Notes: generated by a model not told the origin, from the letters alone. A DNA stretch of 64,000 nucleotides from Planctomyces sp. SH-PL62 (GCA_945905295.1 CAMDPX010000002.1:1-64000); one strand, 5' to 3'; shown: positions 20,501-29,600, numbered from the stretch's first letter. Program-made: numbers and translations.

Positions 20501-20655
20501 AATTCCCACCACGGTCTCGCGACCATCTGCTCGGCGGACAGTCCGCACAAGTTGCCAGCCTGACGATTGGCCGCCAGCACTTCGCCTTCCGGCCAGCGGA
20601 CCAACAGCCAGCCCTCGCGCGAGTGCATCCACAAGGCATCAGCTTCACACGTCAT
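17554..20655 (-). CDS. Multi-PAS/GAF sensor histidine kinase
   Basis: Several PAS/PAC blocks, GISHEINQPLFAISNFAKAC H-box, LVNLLRNAYRALAE N-box, GLGLTISRSIIEAHRGKL; proposed start MTCEADALW at 20655. Confidence 0.93.
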   Translation of the reverse strand: MTCEADALWMHSREGWLLVRWPEGEVLAANRQAGNLCGLSAEQMVARPWWELLESESTRRLTDWIAQWRSGAAPPERAGLWLHRADDAKTPITIRAVQIENAASGGPQHFLVFDDRREPQALAERLDHAEARLEDTQRVARLGWWEWDVPRDAIAWSDSLFEIMGIPSGEIGGTLEAFLEGVHPDDRTRVNEQLATTLSRGEPFISDFRTLWKDGTVRHLRTQAKVSRDEDGRLIRLYGTCQDVTERMLALLKLTASEQKYRDLVETSNELVWSVDALGRLTFVNQAITEIYGYEPEEVLGHVFSILLPPEQISIDWKVFEAVLAGQRLFDYETVHVRKDGRRIDLSFNAIAMRDAEGRVVGTTGTAIDITGRKRQQELLEERESWFRTIFENAPQCLMILSLDGKLLDINPTGRLIFEADAAEQLLGRAVSEWLAPPSRFLFGKVVEAVREGAARSWHAQIQGEMNSRGWLEGQMVPLRDAGGQVIRLLAAAQDVTARRKADALREGEQQVLEEIASGRDLPSALRTVIKMLESQLPGALCSILLLKEDEPRLMVSASSPMPEEISRRLSQVPVLAGSPSFADAVASGQRRIVEDTTTDPSWQGLRTLADRFQLRSCWSQPIRGFSHDVLGVLSIFFLWPRSPGNVELQLLETGAYLAGIAIHRTRAEQALRDSEKRFRTLFEHSPDAIFVESLTGIVLDVNPAACELHGLTREKLIGKHVLELVPPHERDNVRRDFPRIAAGELRQFEGFSLHSERGEVPVSVHVNKTEYAFQPALVLHVRDITERKRAEDKALEAQAQLAHVGRLSLMGELMAGISHEINQPLFAISNFAKACEKTLSDGKLDQIDKLQEWTHKIGQQATRAGEIIRRMRDFSRKSTPHQSTVAVAEMIDEAIELVGSETKSQHIALTCDLQPAGLQVLVDRIQIEQTLVNLLRNAYRALAENALDDRLVAIRTELCGEVLRVSVRDNGHGFKGVTPDEIFNPFFTTKPDGLGLGLTISRSIIEAHRGKLWAEQNPDRGATFLFTLPVGQ

Positions 20656-20681
20656 CCAATTCTCCGCAGCGTTCTCGCCTG

Positions 20682-20786
20682 TTGTGGCCGGTCTCCTGAC
20701 CGAGCCACCTCGGTTGACCGAAGGTCTCCCAGTGCGCGTGAGACCTTCGGTCGCGGCCTGTGGCTCGGTCAGGAGACCGGCCACAA
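20682..20786. repeat. Compound palindromic element (TTGTGGCCGGTCTCCTGACCGAGCCAC arms, inner GACCGAAGGTCTC arms)
   Basis: Two nested inverted-repeat stems read directly between the histidine kinase and DUF1501 genes. Confidence 0.93.
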
Positions 20787-20804
20787 TAGCTTTGCTCACG
20801 CGCA

Positions 20805-22250
20805 CTACGCCAATACCTCACGCACCACGCGCCCAGCCACGTCGGTCAATCGTTCGTTGCGGCCGTTGTGAAAATAAGTCAGTTGCTCGTGGTCAAAGCC
20901 GAGCAGATGCAGAATCGTCGCGTGCAAGTCATGCACATGAACCTTGTCCTCGACGGCTCGCAAACCCACGGCATCGGTCGCTCCGTAGGCCATACCGCCG
21001 CGCACGCCTGCTCCCGCCAGCCAGACCGTGTAGCCCCAGGGATTGTGATCGCGACCCTTGCCTTGTTCGCTCATCGGCATCCGTCCGAACTCGCCGCCCC
21101 AGATGACCAGCGTGTCGTCGAGCAACCCGCGCTGCCGCAGATCACGCAGCAAACCGGCGACCGGCTTGTCGGTCTTCCGGCACATGGTCGTGTGATTGCC
21201 GAGCACGTTCGTGTGAGCATCCCAGCCGTTCGTGTCGCCAGAATAAACCTGCACGAAGCGGACGCCCCGCTCGATCATCCGCCGAGCCAGCAAGCAGCGC
21301 GTACCGTATTCATCGGTGTCCGATTCGCCGATGCCATATTGCTTCAGAGTCGCCGCCGACTCGCTGCGCAGATCGACGACTTCGGGAGCCTCCGACTGCA
21401 TCCGAAACGCGAGTTCGTAAGCGTTCATCCGCGCGGCGAGTTGGTCATCGAAGTTGCGTTCCGCGAGATGCCGCTCATTCGCCCGCTGCACGAACGATAG
21501 CAGCCGGCGCTGACGCTCCTCGGTCACACCGGCCGGAGGCTGCAAGTACAACAGCGGACTCTTGCCCGGCCGCATCGTCGTCCCCTGAAACGTCGCCGGC
21601 AGATAACCGCTCCCCCAAGCCGGAGGTCCACCTTTCACTCCGCCACCCGGATCGGGCAACACGACAAACGCCGGTAAGTTTTGGTTCTCGGTCCCCAGCC
21701 CATAGGCGACCCACGAGCCGACGCTCGGCCGTCCCGTCAGAATGCTGCCGGTATTCATCTGATAAACCGACTGCGGATGATTCACGCTGTCGCCGTGACA
21801 CGACCGCAGCACGCACAACTCGTCCGCGCATTCACCGATGTGCGGCAAGAAATCGGAGACTTCCAATCCCGACTCGCCGCGCGGCCGAAACGGTTTGATC
21901 GCCGGCAGCAACGGATTCGCCGCGACCTTGCGCCGAGTCATCACCTCGCCAAAACTTTCGGGCAACGTCTGACCGGCCAGCTTGGTCAGTTCCGTTTTTG
22001 GATCAAATAGGTCCACATGACTAGGACCACCGTGCATAAAAAGCCAAATGACGCGCTTCGCTCGCGGCTCAAAGTGCGTGAGCTTTGGAGTCAGCGGATT
22101 CGCAGACGATTCGCCCGCCAACATCGACGCCAGCGCAATCGCTCCCAGTCCGCTCCCCGCGCGAGAGAAAAAGTCGCGCCGAGCCGAGCTTCGATCCACG
22201 TCCGGGGTAGGGTGTTCGGTTTTTCGGAATTGGCGGGAGGTAAGCGTCAT
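20805..22250 (-). CDS. DUF1501 domain-containing protein (sulfatase-like, Tat-exported)
   Basis: SSARRDFFSRAGSGLGAIALASMLAGE; VIWLFMHGGPSHVDLFDPK; LVIWGGEFGRMPMSEQGKGRDHNPWGYTVWLAGAGVRGG; VHDLHATILHLLGFDHEQLTYFHNGR. Confidence 0.95.
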   Translation of the reverse strand: MTLTSRQFRKTEHPTPDVDRSSARRDFFSRAGSGLGAIALASMLAGESSANPLTPKLTHFEPRAKRVIWLFMHGGPSHVDLFDPKTELTKLAGQTLPESFGEVMTRRKVAANPLLPAIKPFRPRGESGLEVSDFLPHIGECADELCVLRSCHGDSVNHPQSVYQMNTGSILTGRPSVGSWVAYGLGTENQNLPAFVVLPDPGGGVKGGPPAWGSGYLPATFQGTTMRPGKSPLLYLQPPAGVTEERQRRLLSFVQRANERHLAERNFDDQLAARMNAYELAFRMQSEAPEVVDLRSESAATLKQYGIGESDTDEYGTRCLLARRMIERGVRFVQVYSGDTNGWDAHTNVLGNHTTMCRKTDKPVAGLLRDLRQRGLLDDTLVIWGGEFGRMPMSEQGKGRDHNPWGYTVWLAGAGVRGGMAYGATDAVGLRAVEDKVHVHDLHATILHLLGFDHEQLTYFHNGRNERLTDVAGRVVREVLA

Positions 22251-22303
22251 TTGCAATCCAAGTCCTCCTCCCGCCAATTCCAAAAAACCGAACACCCGAC
22301 CCC
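22204..22303. repeat. Palindromic element, GGGGTCGGG family (copy 2)
   Basis: GGGGTAGGGTGTTCGGTTTTTCGGAATTGGCGGGAGG (22204-22240) vs CCTCCCGCCAATTCCAAAAAACCGAACACCCGACCCC (22267-22303); overlaps the 5' end of the DUF1501 CDS. Confidence 0.93.
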
Positions 22304-22400
22304 AGATTGGTGATCACGACGACTTTGTAGACGCCTCACCGCGCGAAGGCTAGAAACTGCTCATTCTCCACCGAGCTATCTCACCTCAGAAAGTCATCTC

Positions 22401-23327
22401 ATGCAACTCGGATTCGTCAGTGCGGTGTTGCCCGAACTCTCGCTCGAAGAGGTCTGCCAGGTCGCGCAGGCCAAAGGCTACGACTGCGTGGAACTCTGCT
22501 GCTGGCCGGTCAGCAAGGCCGAGCGGCGATACGCCGGCGTCACGCACGTCGATGTCAGCCACTTCGGCACCAGCGAAGCCGAACGAGTTCACGAGACGGT
22601 CGCCAAGTACGGCGTGACGATCAGCGGACTTGGCTATTACCCGAACCCGCTCAGCCCGAACCATGACGAATCTCACACGGCGGTCGAGCACATTAAGAAG
22701 GTCATCCAAGCGGCGGCGTTGCTCGGAGTCCGGCAAATGAACACGTTCATCGGCCGAGATTGGACCAAGTCGGTCGCCGACAACTGGCCCCGCATGTTGG
22801 AGACGTGGGGACCAATCGTCCGCTTCGCCGAGCAACACGAAGTCCGCATCGGTATCGAGAACTGCCCGATGCTGTTCGGCAAAGACGAGTGGCCGGGGGG
22901 CAAGAACCTCGCGACCAGCCCGGCCATCTGGCGGAAGCTGTTCGCCGACCTGCACAGCCACAACCTCGGCCTGAATTACGATCCGTCGCACATGATCTGG
23001 CAGCACATGGACTACATCGCCCCGCTGCGGGAATTCAAAGACCGACTGTTCCACATCCACGCCAAGGACGCTCGCATCGACCGGCACAAGCTGAACGAAG
23101 TCGGCATCCTCGCGCATCCGAATGATTATCACACACCGAAACTCCCGGGCCTCGGCGATGTCGATTGGGGCAAGTTCTTCTCCGCCCTGACCGACGCCGG
23201 CTATCGCGGCCCCGTCTGCGTCGAAGTCGAAGACCGAGCCTATGAAGACACACTCGACTCCCGCAAAGCCGCGCTGCGTCAAAGCGCGACGTACCTCCGA
23301 AACTACATCCCGCGACACACGGCGTAA
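22401..23327 (+). CDS. Sugar phosphate isomerase/epimerase (xylose isomerase-like TIM barrel)
   Basis: [35 protein letters not shown]... [11 protein letters not shown]... [17 protein letters not shown]... [10 protein letters not shown]. Confidence 0.92.
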   Translation: MQLGFVSAVLPELSLEEVCQVAQAKGYDCVELCCWPVSKAERRYAGVTHVDVSHFGTSEAERVHETVAKYGVTISGLGYYPNPLSPNHDESHTAVEHIKKVIQAAALLGVRQMNTFIGRDWTKSVADNWPRMLETWGPIVRFAEQHEVRIGIENCPMLFGKDEWPGGKNLATSPAIWRKLFADLHSHNLGLNYDPSHMIWQHMDYIAPLREFKDRLFHIHAKDARIDRHKLNEVGILAHPNDYHTPKLPGLGDVDWGKFFSALTDAGYRGPVCVEVEDRAYEDTLDSRKAALRQSATYLRNYIPRHTA

Positions 23328-23336
23328 ATCCGACAG

Positions 23337-23414
23337 GCGAGCGGGGCGGCGTCAGCCCCCCGGTGCATTCGTCGTTCGCCCAAGAACCGGGGGGCTGACG
23401 CCGCCCCGCTCGCC
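23337..23414. repeat. Palindromic element, GGCGAGCGGGGCGGCGTCAGCCCCCCGGT family (copy 2)
   Basis: Near-perfect inverted arms; intergenic, 9 nt after the isomerase stop. Confidence 0.95.
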
Positions 23415-23430
23415 AGAAAGGTAGACCATC

Positions 23431-24156
23431 ATGCCCTACACCTACTCCGACATCGCCAAGATGATCGACCACTCGTTGCTGCAGCCGATGCTGACGGTCA
23501 ATGAACTCGAAGCCGGCTGCAAACTCGCTCGCGACTATGACGCCGCCAGCGTCTGCATCCTGCCGTACTCCGTGAAACGCTGCGCCGAGATCCTCGCCGG
23601 CAGCACGGTCAAAGCCAGCACGACGATCGGCTTTCCGCACGGCGGCCACACCACCGCGATCAAAGTCGCCGAGGCCATGCAGGCATTGAAAGACGGCTGC
23701 CAGGAACTCGACATGGTCGTCAACATCAGCCAGGTGCTCAGCGGCCAATGGGACTACGTGCGTCGAGAAATCCAAGAGATCACCGCCGCCGCGCACTCGG
23801 CCGGGCAGAAGATCAAAGTGATCTTCGAGAACTGCTACTTGCAGGACTCGCACAAGCTGCGGCTCTGCGAAATCTGCGGCGAGCTGAATTGCGACTGGGT
23901 GAAAACCTCGACCGGCTACGGCACCGGCGGCGCGACGCTCGCCGACTTGAAGCTGATGCGCGAGCACTCGCCGCCGCACGTCCAAGTCAAAGCGGCCGGA
24001 GGCATCCGCACGCTGGACCAACTGCTCGAAGCCCGCCCCTTCATCACCCGCTGCGGAGCCAGCAAGACGGCGGAGATTCTGAATGAGTGCCGCCAGCGAT
24101 TGGGACTATCGCCGATCACATCGGCAACCACGGCTGGTTCTTCATCGAGTTATTGA
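23431..24156 (+). CDS. deoC: Deoxyribose-phosphate aldolase
   Basis: IAKMIDHSLLQPMLTVNELEAGCKLARDY... CQELDMVVNISQVLSGQWDYV... DWVKTSTGYGTGGATLADLKLMRE... VQVKAAGGIRTLDQ. Confidence 0.95.
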   Translation: MPYTYSDIAKMIDHSLLQPMLTVNELEAGCKLARDYDAASVCILPYSVKRCAEILAGSTVKASTTIGFPHGGHTTAIKVAEAMQALKDGCQELDMVVNISQVLSGQWDYVRREIQEITAAAHSAGQKIKVIFENCYLQDSHKLRLCEICGELNCDWVKTSTGYGTGGATLADLKLMREHSPPHVQVKAAGGIRTLDQLLEARPFITRCGASKTAEILNECRQRLGLSPITSATTAGSSSSY

Positions 24157-24183
24157 GTCCGTACCGTTCATTGAATTGCACGA

Positions 24184-24660
24184 TTGTCGCGGATAAACCG
24201 TGACTATTTTTTTATCCGCGATCAAGCGGGATGCAAACAAGTTATTCCTGGGAGTGGCCGCTTGAGGTTTCCGCCGGGAAAGTTGCCTGAAATCATCGAC
24301 GCATACGAACGCGAGGGCCGGTACTTCGCCGCAATACGCCTAGCGCGTGCGGGGGACGATCGCATCTTCGAGTTAAGTATCTCTGCGACCTCCCATGCCG
24401 CATTGCGTCGCGTGTTCCAGACTCGTCCATTCGATCAGATGCCGGGGCTATCGCGGCGCTATTTCTTCGTACCGTCGTACAGCAAACGAGACGATCCTGA
24501 GCGGTGCGTTGGATGGATACGTATCGAGCAAGGTAAAGATGGACGCAGCGTCGAAGTTAAGATGCCAGAGACGCTAATTGCGAATCTACTGTGGCTCTAT
24601 GAAATGAAGACACTGGAGTCGGCAAAGCATCTGCACTCGCGGCCGTCTGCCGAGAAATAA
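24184..24660 (+). CDS. Hypothetical protein (start uncertain)
   Basis: 158-codon ORF starting with TTG inside a hairpin; no family recognised. Confidence 0.45.
   Translation: MSRINRDYFFIRDQAGCKQVIPGSGRLRFPPGKLPEIIDAYEREGRYFAAIRLARAGDDRIFELSISATSHAALRRVFQTRPFDQMPGLSRRYFFVPSYSKRDDPERCVGWIRIEQGKDGRSVEVKMPETLIANLLWLYEMKTLESAKHLHSRPSAEK
24187..24221. repeat. Short inverted repeat (TCGCGGATAAA ... TTTATCCGCGA)
   Basis: 11-bp stem 24187-24197 / 24211-24221 with T-run, 30 nt after the deoC stop; may be a terminator. Confidence 0.6.
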
Positions 24661-24700
24661 CCACCTGACGCACCTGAGTTTTGAGGGGGAATGACGGTCT

Positions 24701-24898
24701 ATGAACAAGGCATTCGTTCGCGAACCTGACTCCGACGTGCGGCACTGCCCATTTTGCGGCTCGCTGGGGCAGGCGGTCGGGCGAGTCACACTCGATGCGT
24801 GGCTGAAGCCAAGGGGTGGCACAGCTTGCTTCAAGCTGTGTGCGCAGCATCGGAAACCCTGGAGAAGACACTCAATAATCGTTGGACGTCATTCTTGA
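24701..24898 (+). pseudogene. Truncated duplicate of the downstream CopZ-domain-like gene, interrupted by a palindromic element
   Basis: MNKAFVREPDSDVRHCPFCGSLGQAVGRVTLDAWLKP then repeat-encoded RGGTACFKLC...; compare MNKAFVRESESDVRHCPFCASLGQAVERITLDAWLKPESRGQIG at 24996. Confidence 0.8.
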
Positions 24899-24960
24899 AA
24901 CCGCGCCAACTCTCAGTTTCCAATGCCTTCGGCACACAGCTTGAAGCAAGCTGTGCCACC
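24815..24960. repeat. Palindromic element, GGTGGCACAGCTTGCTTCAAGCTGTGTGC family
   Basis: 29-bp inverted arms 24815-24843 / 24932-24960; arm is itself a hairpin (ACAGCTTG-CTT-CAAGCTGT). Confidence 0.95.
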
Positions 24961-24995
24961 CAATGCCTCTGAGTTTCTCTGATGAATGGCTGGCG

Positions 24996-25439
24996 ATGAA
25001 CAAGGCTTTCGTTCGCGAATCGGAATCTGATGTGCGGCACTGCCCATTTTGCGCCTCGCTGGGGCAGGCGGTCGAGCGGATCACGCTCGATGCGTGGCTG
25101 AAGCCGGAGTCTCGCGGGCAAATTGGTGAGACCGCGATGTTCTGCATCCAACCGGAATGCGAAGTCGCTTACTTCGACTCGTTCGAGCGGGTCGTGACGA
25201 TCGACAAGCTGACTCGGCCGGCGTATCCCAAGTCGGCGGACGCGCCGATCTGCGGTTGCTTCGGGCTGATGTGCGGCGAAATCGAAGAAGATGTCGCCGA
25301 AGAGAGCGTCGCTCGCACACGCGCGGCGGTCGCACGAGCCAAGACGCCGGAGGCTCGCTGCTCGGTGATGTCGGCCAACGGGCAGCCGTGCGTGGCGGAG
25401 ATTCAGCGGTACTATTTCAAATGCAAAGGCGGGATGTAG
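24996..25439 (+). CDS. CopZ N-terminal-domain-like (Zn/2Fe-2S cysteine cluster) protein
   Basis: CPFCASLGQAVERITLDAWLKPESRGQIGETAMFCIQPECEVAYFDSFERVVTIDKL...ICGCFGLMCGEI: cysteine pattern as in CopZ-type domains; ORF open from 24963. Confidence 0.65.
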   Translation: MNKAFVRESESDVRHCPFCASLGQAVERITLDAWLKPESRGQIGETAMFCIQPECEVAYFDSFERVVTIDKLTRPAYPKSADAPICGCFGLMCGEIEEDVAEESVARTRAAVARAKTPEARCSVMSANGQPCVAEIQRYYFKCKGGM

Positions 25440-25488
25440 GTTGGGACTCCGTCCCGACCAATCGGGTCGGGACGGAGTCCCAACCTAC
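25436..25488. repeat. Palindromic element, GTAGGTTGGGACTCCGTCCCGACC family
   Basis: Perfect 24-bp inverted arms 25436-25459 / 25465-25488; left arm contains the TAG stop (25437-25439) of the preceding gene. Confidence 0.95.
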
Positions 25489-25499
25489 TTGAGGCAACT

Positions 25500-26432
25500 A
25501 TGCAAACGACCTTCGGCAAAAATGCTCGCGATGACGTGCCGCTGTCAGACCCGACGGCGTTGGCCAAGTTTGGCAAGTTGGAGGTCGTCGCCAAGCTGGT
25601 GGTCGAGGGCTACTTGATCGGTCAGCACAAGAGTCCGTTCAAAGGGGCCAGCGTCGAGTTCGTTGAGCATCGGCAGTATTACCCCGGCGACGAGATTCGG
25701 CACATCGACTGGCGCGCGTTCGGCAAGACCGGCCACTACTACATCAAAGAGTACGAAGACGAAACCAACCTGCGGGCGTATCTTCTGGTCGATGCGTCCG
25801 GAAGCATGGCCTACGCCGGGAAGACGCTGAGCAAGTGGCATTACGCTCGGCAGGTGGCGGCGGCGATGGGTTATCTGTTGTTGTCGCAGCGCGACTCGGT
25901 GGGGCTGATGACATTCGACACAGCGGTGCGCGACATTGCTCAGCCCTCCACGGCGGCACACAGTTTTCAGCGCATTGCCGAGTTGCTCGAACTACGCGAA
26001 CCGGGGGGCGAGACGAGCCTCGGCGAAGTGCTGGCCGGCATCGTGCCGACGCTCAAGCGCCGCAGCTTGGTGTTGGTGGTCAGCGACATGTTTGATGAAG
26101 TCGAGAAGGTGCTGACAGCGATGAAGGAGCTACGGCACTCGCGGCACGAGGTCGTGCTGCTGCAGGTGGTCGCGCCGGAGGACGAAGAGTTTCCCTTCGC
26201 GCGGCCGACGCAGTTTCGGAATCTCGAACGGCTGACGAATCGCGTGCTCGTCGATCCGCATCGACTGCGGAAGCATTACTTGGAAAACTACCGCCGGTTC
26301 TGCGCGGCGCTGTCGGCGGGTTGCGGAGCGTTGGGCTGCGACTACTTCAAGCTGAAGACGACCGATCCCTATGACCGCGCGTTGGGCGAGTACCTCGATT
26401 CGCGGTCTCGCGGGCGGCGCGGCGGGCGATGA
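25500..26432 (+). CDS. DUF58 domain-containing protein (vWA-like)
   Basis: LVVEGYLIGQHKSPFKGASVEFVEHRQYYPGDEIRHIDWRAFGKTGHYYIKEYEDETNLRAYLLVDASGSMAY. Confidence 0.95.
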   Translation: MQTTFGKNARDDVPLSDPTALAKFGKLEVVAKLVVEGYLIGQHKSPFKGASVEFVEHRQYYPGDEIRHIDWRAFGKTGHYYIKEYEDETNLRAYLLVDASGSMAYAGKTLSKWHYARQVAAAMGYLLLSQRDSVGLMTFDTAVRDIAQPSTAAHSFQRIAELLELREPGGETSLGEVLAGIVPTLKRRSLVLVVSDMFDEVEKVLTAMKELRHSRHEVVLLQVVAPEDEEFPFARPTQFRNLERLTNRVLVDPHRLRKHYLENYRRFCAALSAGCGALGCDYFKLKTTDPYDRALGEYLDSRSRGRRGGR

Positions 26433-26462
26433 GCAACATACGTTTTACGAAAGGAACGCAGC

Positions 26463-26636
26463 ATGACTGGTTACACGGTTCACTCGGGGACAACGATCAA
26501 GTTTTCGGAAGGCTGGGACCGCATCTTTGAAGAGCGCGCCGCCAAGTCCGGTAAGAAGACGTCAGTGAGCGGATCGGCAAAAGGCCAAGCGAAGGCGAAA
26601 GCTCGCGTGAAACGGAAGGCCAAGGGGCGGCGCTAA
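26463..26636 (+). CDS. Small basic protein (57 aa)
   Basis: MTGYTVHSGTTIKFSEGWDRIFEERAAKSGKKTSVSGSAKGQAKAKARVKRKAKGRR; AAAGGAACG upstream RBS-like; below the ORF-track length cut-off. Confidence 0.6.
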   Translation: MTGYTVHSGTTIKFSEGWDRIFEERAAKSGKKTSVSGSAKGQAKAKARVKRKAKGRR

Positions 26637-26679
26637 GCATTGGTCCGGTGCCTGCCCCCTGATCTTGATCGCGGCTCGG

Positions 26680-29600
26680 TCACGCTTTCTTCTTGCGTCC
26701 AGCGAGTTGCGAGGTGCGGTTGCGGGCTTCGCGAATGGCGATGAACAGGTCCACCCACGTCATCACGCCCAATCCGCCCGCGCACACTCCCAGCACCAGG
26801 AAGTCCGGCTGGTACGAATAGCCCAGAAACAGCAACCCGGCACTGAGCACGAACGAGAACACCGCGAGACTCGACTTCATTTTGAGCGACCGCTTCAGGC
26901 GATTCGAATTCGAGGCGCGCACGTTGTTGAACGTTTGCTGATTGGCGACTTGACGCATTTTTTCGGTCGCCGCACGGACGGCGTCTTTGTCCTGCCTGTG
27001 AGCCGGCTCAGCTTGCAGCGCCCGCAGCTTCGCGCTGGAGGGGCTTTCGACCTCGGACGAATCCGACTCGGCATTGATTTCGATTTCGGCCACCGAGATC
27101 AGCGAGGCCGCGGGAGTTGGACGCGTCGGCTCGGTTCCGGGTGACTTCTGCGTGCTGGCTGGAACGAATCGCTCGCTCCCATTTTCGCTAGGTCTTTGCG
27201 ACCGAGCCAGCAAGTGTTGCATGTAGCGCGACACCGAATCATCGACATTCTCATCGTCAGCGAACGCCAGCGATCCAAGGATGTTGACGGGCGAACCAGA
27301 ATTCGGAGACTCGACCGGTTCGACGATTGATGCCTCGACGACGACAGGCGCGTCGTTGACCGTCTCATCGACAACTTGTTCTCCGGCGATCAACTCGTCA
27401 GCGGTCGGTTCGTCGACGATCAAAGTTTCCGGCAGAGTTTCGCGCAGGCCCGGCAAATCAAACTTTTCGGCGAGTTCCGCCCGCAAGGCCGCCACGTCGT
27501 CATCGAGGGTTTCCATGACGGACCGCGGACGGTCTGTCGCTGTCTCCGGAGGACTTTCCGAAGCTGGGGTGCGCGGCTCCTCGGCGTTAACGAAGCCGTT
27601 GAGTTCACGGGCTTGCGACGGGATGTCCCATTCGGCCGCGGGAGCGGAGGTTTCACTGTCGCTGACTTGATCCAGCGAAGTCGCTTCCGTGAGCGGATGA
27701 GTGATCGAAGTTGTCGGCCAGTCGGAGACGGCCGCAGGCTCAAAGAGCGGCTCGGCCCCAGGCATCTCGCGCGGAGCGGTCAGATCGACACCGATGCTCC
27801 AATCATCGGTCAGTGACTGCGACGGTTCCTCGGCGAGAGTGGGCTGATGGCCCCATCCGGAGTCAGGCACCGCCGATGGCAAGTCGGTGCCCCACGCCGT
27901 GCGATCGTTCTCCCAAGCACCGCGGTCCTCCGAAAACGCCTGAGGTTCGGGGTCCACTGCTTGACGCTCGACCTGGACTTCGGCGGCGCGGGCATCCCAA
28001 TCGGCACGCAGAGTTTGCAACTGGGCCCGTTCGTTGTGGAGCGTTTGCTGTTGTGTTTGTAGTTCCGCGTAAGCGGCTTCGAACTGTGTGGAGTTGGTTT
28101 GCTGTTCGGTCTCCGATTGCGCTCGCTGCTGCATCCAGGCCGCTCGTTCGGCCGTGAGTTGATCTCGTTCAGCCGTGAATTGATCTCGCTCGGTCGTGAG
28201 TTGATCTCGCTCGGCCGTGAATTGATCTCGTTCAGCCGTGAGTTGATCTCGTTCGGCCGTGAGTTGCTCACGTTCCACCGCAAGCTGTTGAGTCGCGTCG
28301 CGTTCATCGCGGCACAGTCCACGAGCTTTCTCCAACTCGTCGCGGAGAAGTCGCTGTTGTTCGCGCTCAGCTTCCCAGCCTTCGCGTTCGGTCTGCCGTT
28401 CGGCACATTGCTGCTGCCACTCGGTTTTCTCTTCGACGAGCCTGCGGCGATCGGATTGCACCCAGTTCCGAGAATGCTCCAGCACCTGTTGATCGCGAGC
28501 GAGTTGGGCTTGTTGTTGCTCGACCTCAGCCATACGTCGCGTGTGTTCTTCGGACTTGGACAGCACCTCCGCGGCGTGGTCTGCGATTCGCTGACGTTCC
28601 GCCGACAACTCCGCGAGCGCTTGCTCCAAATCCAGCCGCGTGGCCTGAAGCGTTCGCCGTTCCGATTCAATCTGCTGACGCTCCGCGAGCAACTGCTGCG
28701 ATTGTTCCGACCATTCCTGCTCGCGCTGTGCCGCGGCTTGCGAGATTTGCTGAGCGACGTCGACTTTTTGCCGCTGCGACTCCTCTAGCAACTGCTTGCG
28801 CTCTTCCGCCCAGCCGGCTTGTTGACGCTGCCAATCAGCGTGCAGTGTTTCGCACTTCGTTTGCCAGCCTGTCGCCGTCTTTTTTAGTTCGGATTGCCGT
28901 TGCTCAAACTCCGCCGCCAACTGTTGCCGCGCCTGGGTGAGCGACTCCAACTCCTGCTGGTATTGCTCGCGTTCAACTTCTTGAGCGGCGATTTGCTGCT
29001 GCCGGTCGGCTCGCAGTACTTCGCATTCCGTCCGCCAGCGTGTCGCTTCGGTTTGCAGTTCGGATTCCCGTTGCTCAAGTTTCGTCGCCAACTGCTGCCG
29101 CGCGTTTGCGAGCGAGAGTAATTCGTCCTGCCACTGCTCATGCTCGACGCCCCAAGCGTCGGCTTGCTGCTGCCAGGCGTGTTCTCGCTCGGCACTTTCG
29201 GCCAAGAGTTGGTCGCGAGCGTGTTGCCATTCCGCGTTGCGCTGGGCTTGCTCCGCGCGCAGGGCGGAGAGTTCTTGCTGAGTTTGCTCGGCGAGTTGCC
29301 GGTCCTCGATCGCCGATTGTTCCAGCTCCGCGACTCGAGCGGACATTCGCTCGACATCCGGATGAGTTGCCGCGATGGGCGGCGGTGCTGGGATGGCGAC
29401 CGTCCGTCGGCTGACTCGTTGCGACAATTCGTCGCGCAAGTTTTGGATTTGACCGCGCAGGCGTTCCAAGTCCCTGCCGTCCGGTTCTGGCGGAGTCGCG
29501 ATTGTGGACTGTGCGCTCGCGGTCCCCTCTCGGCCGGGGTCAGGCACCCCGGGTTGGGACTCGACGGACAATTCGACCGAGCCAACAGTCACCCGATCGC

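Noticed and set aside
23337-23414. Palindromic element interpreted as a plain rho-independent terminator
   Set aside because: No T-run follows either arm, and sister copies occur inside coding sequences, so terminator function is not the common explanation.
28141-28290. Regularly spaced repeat that could suggest a CRISPR array
   Set aside because: 21-bp units are contiguous with no spacers and translate in frame as coiled-coil heptads.
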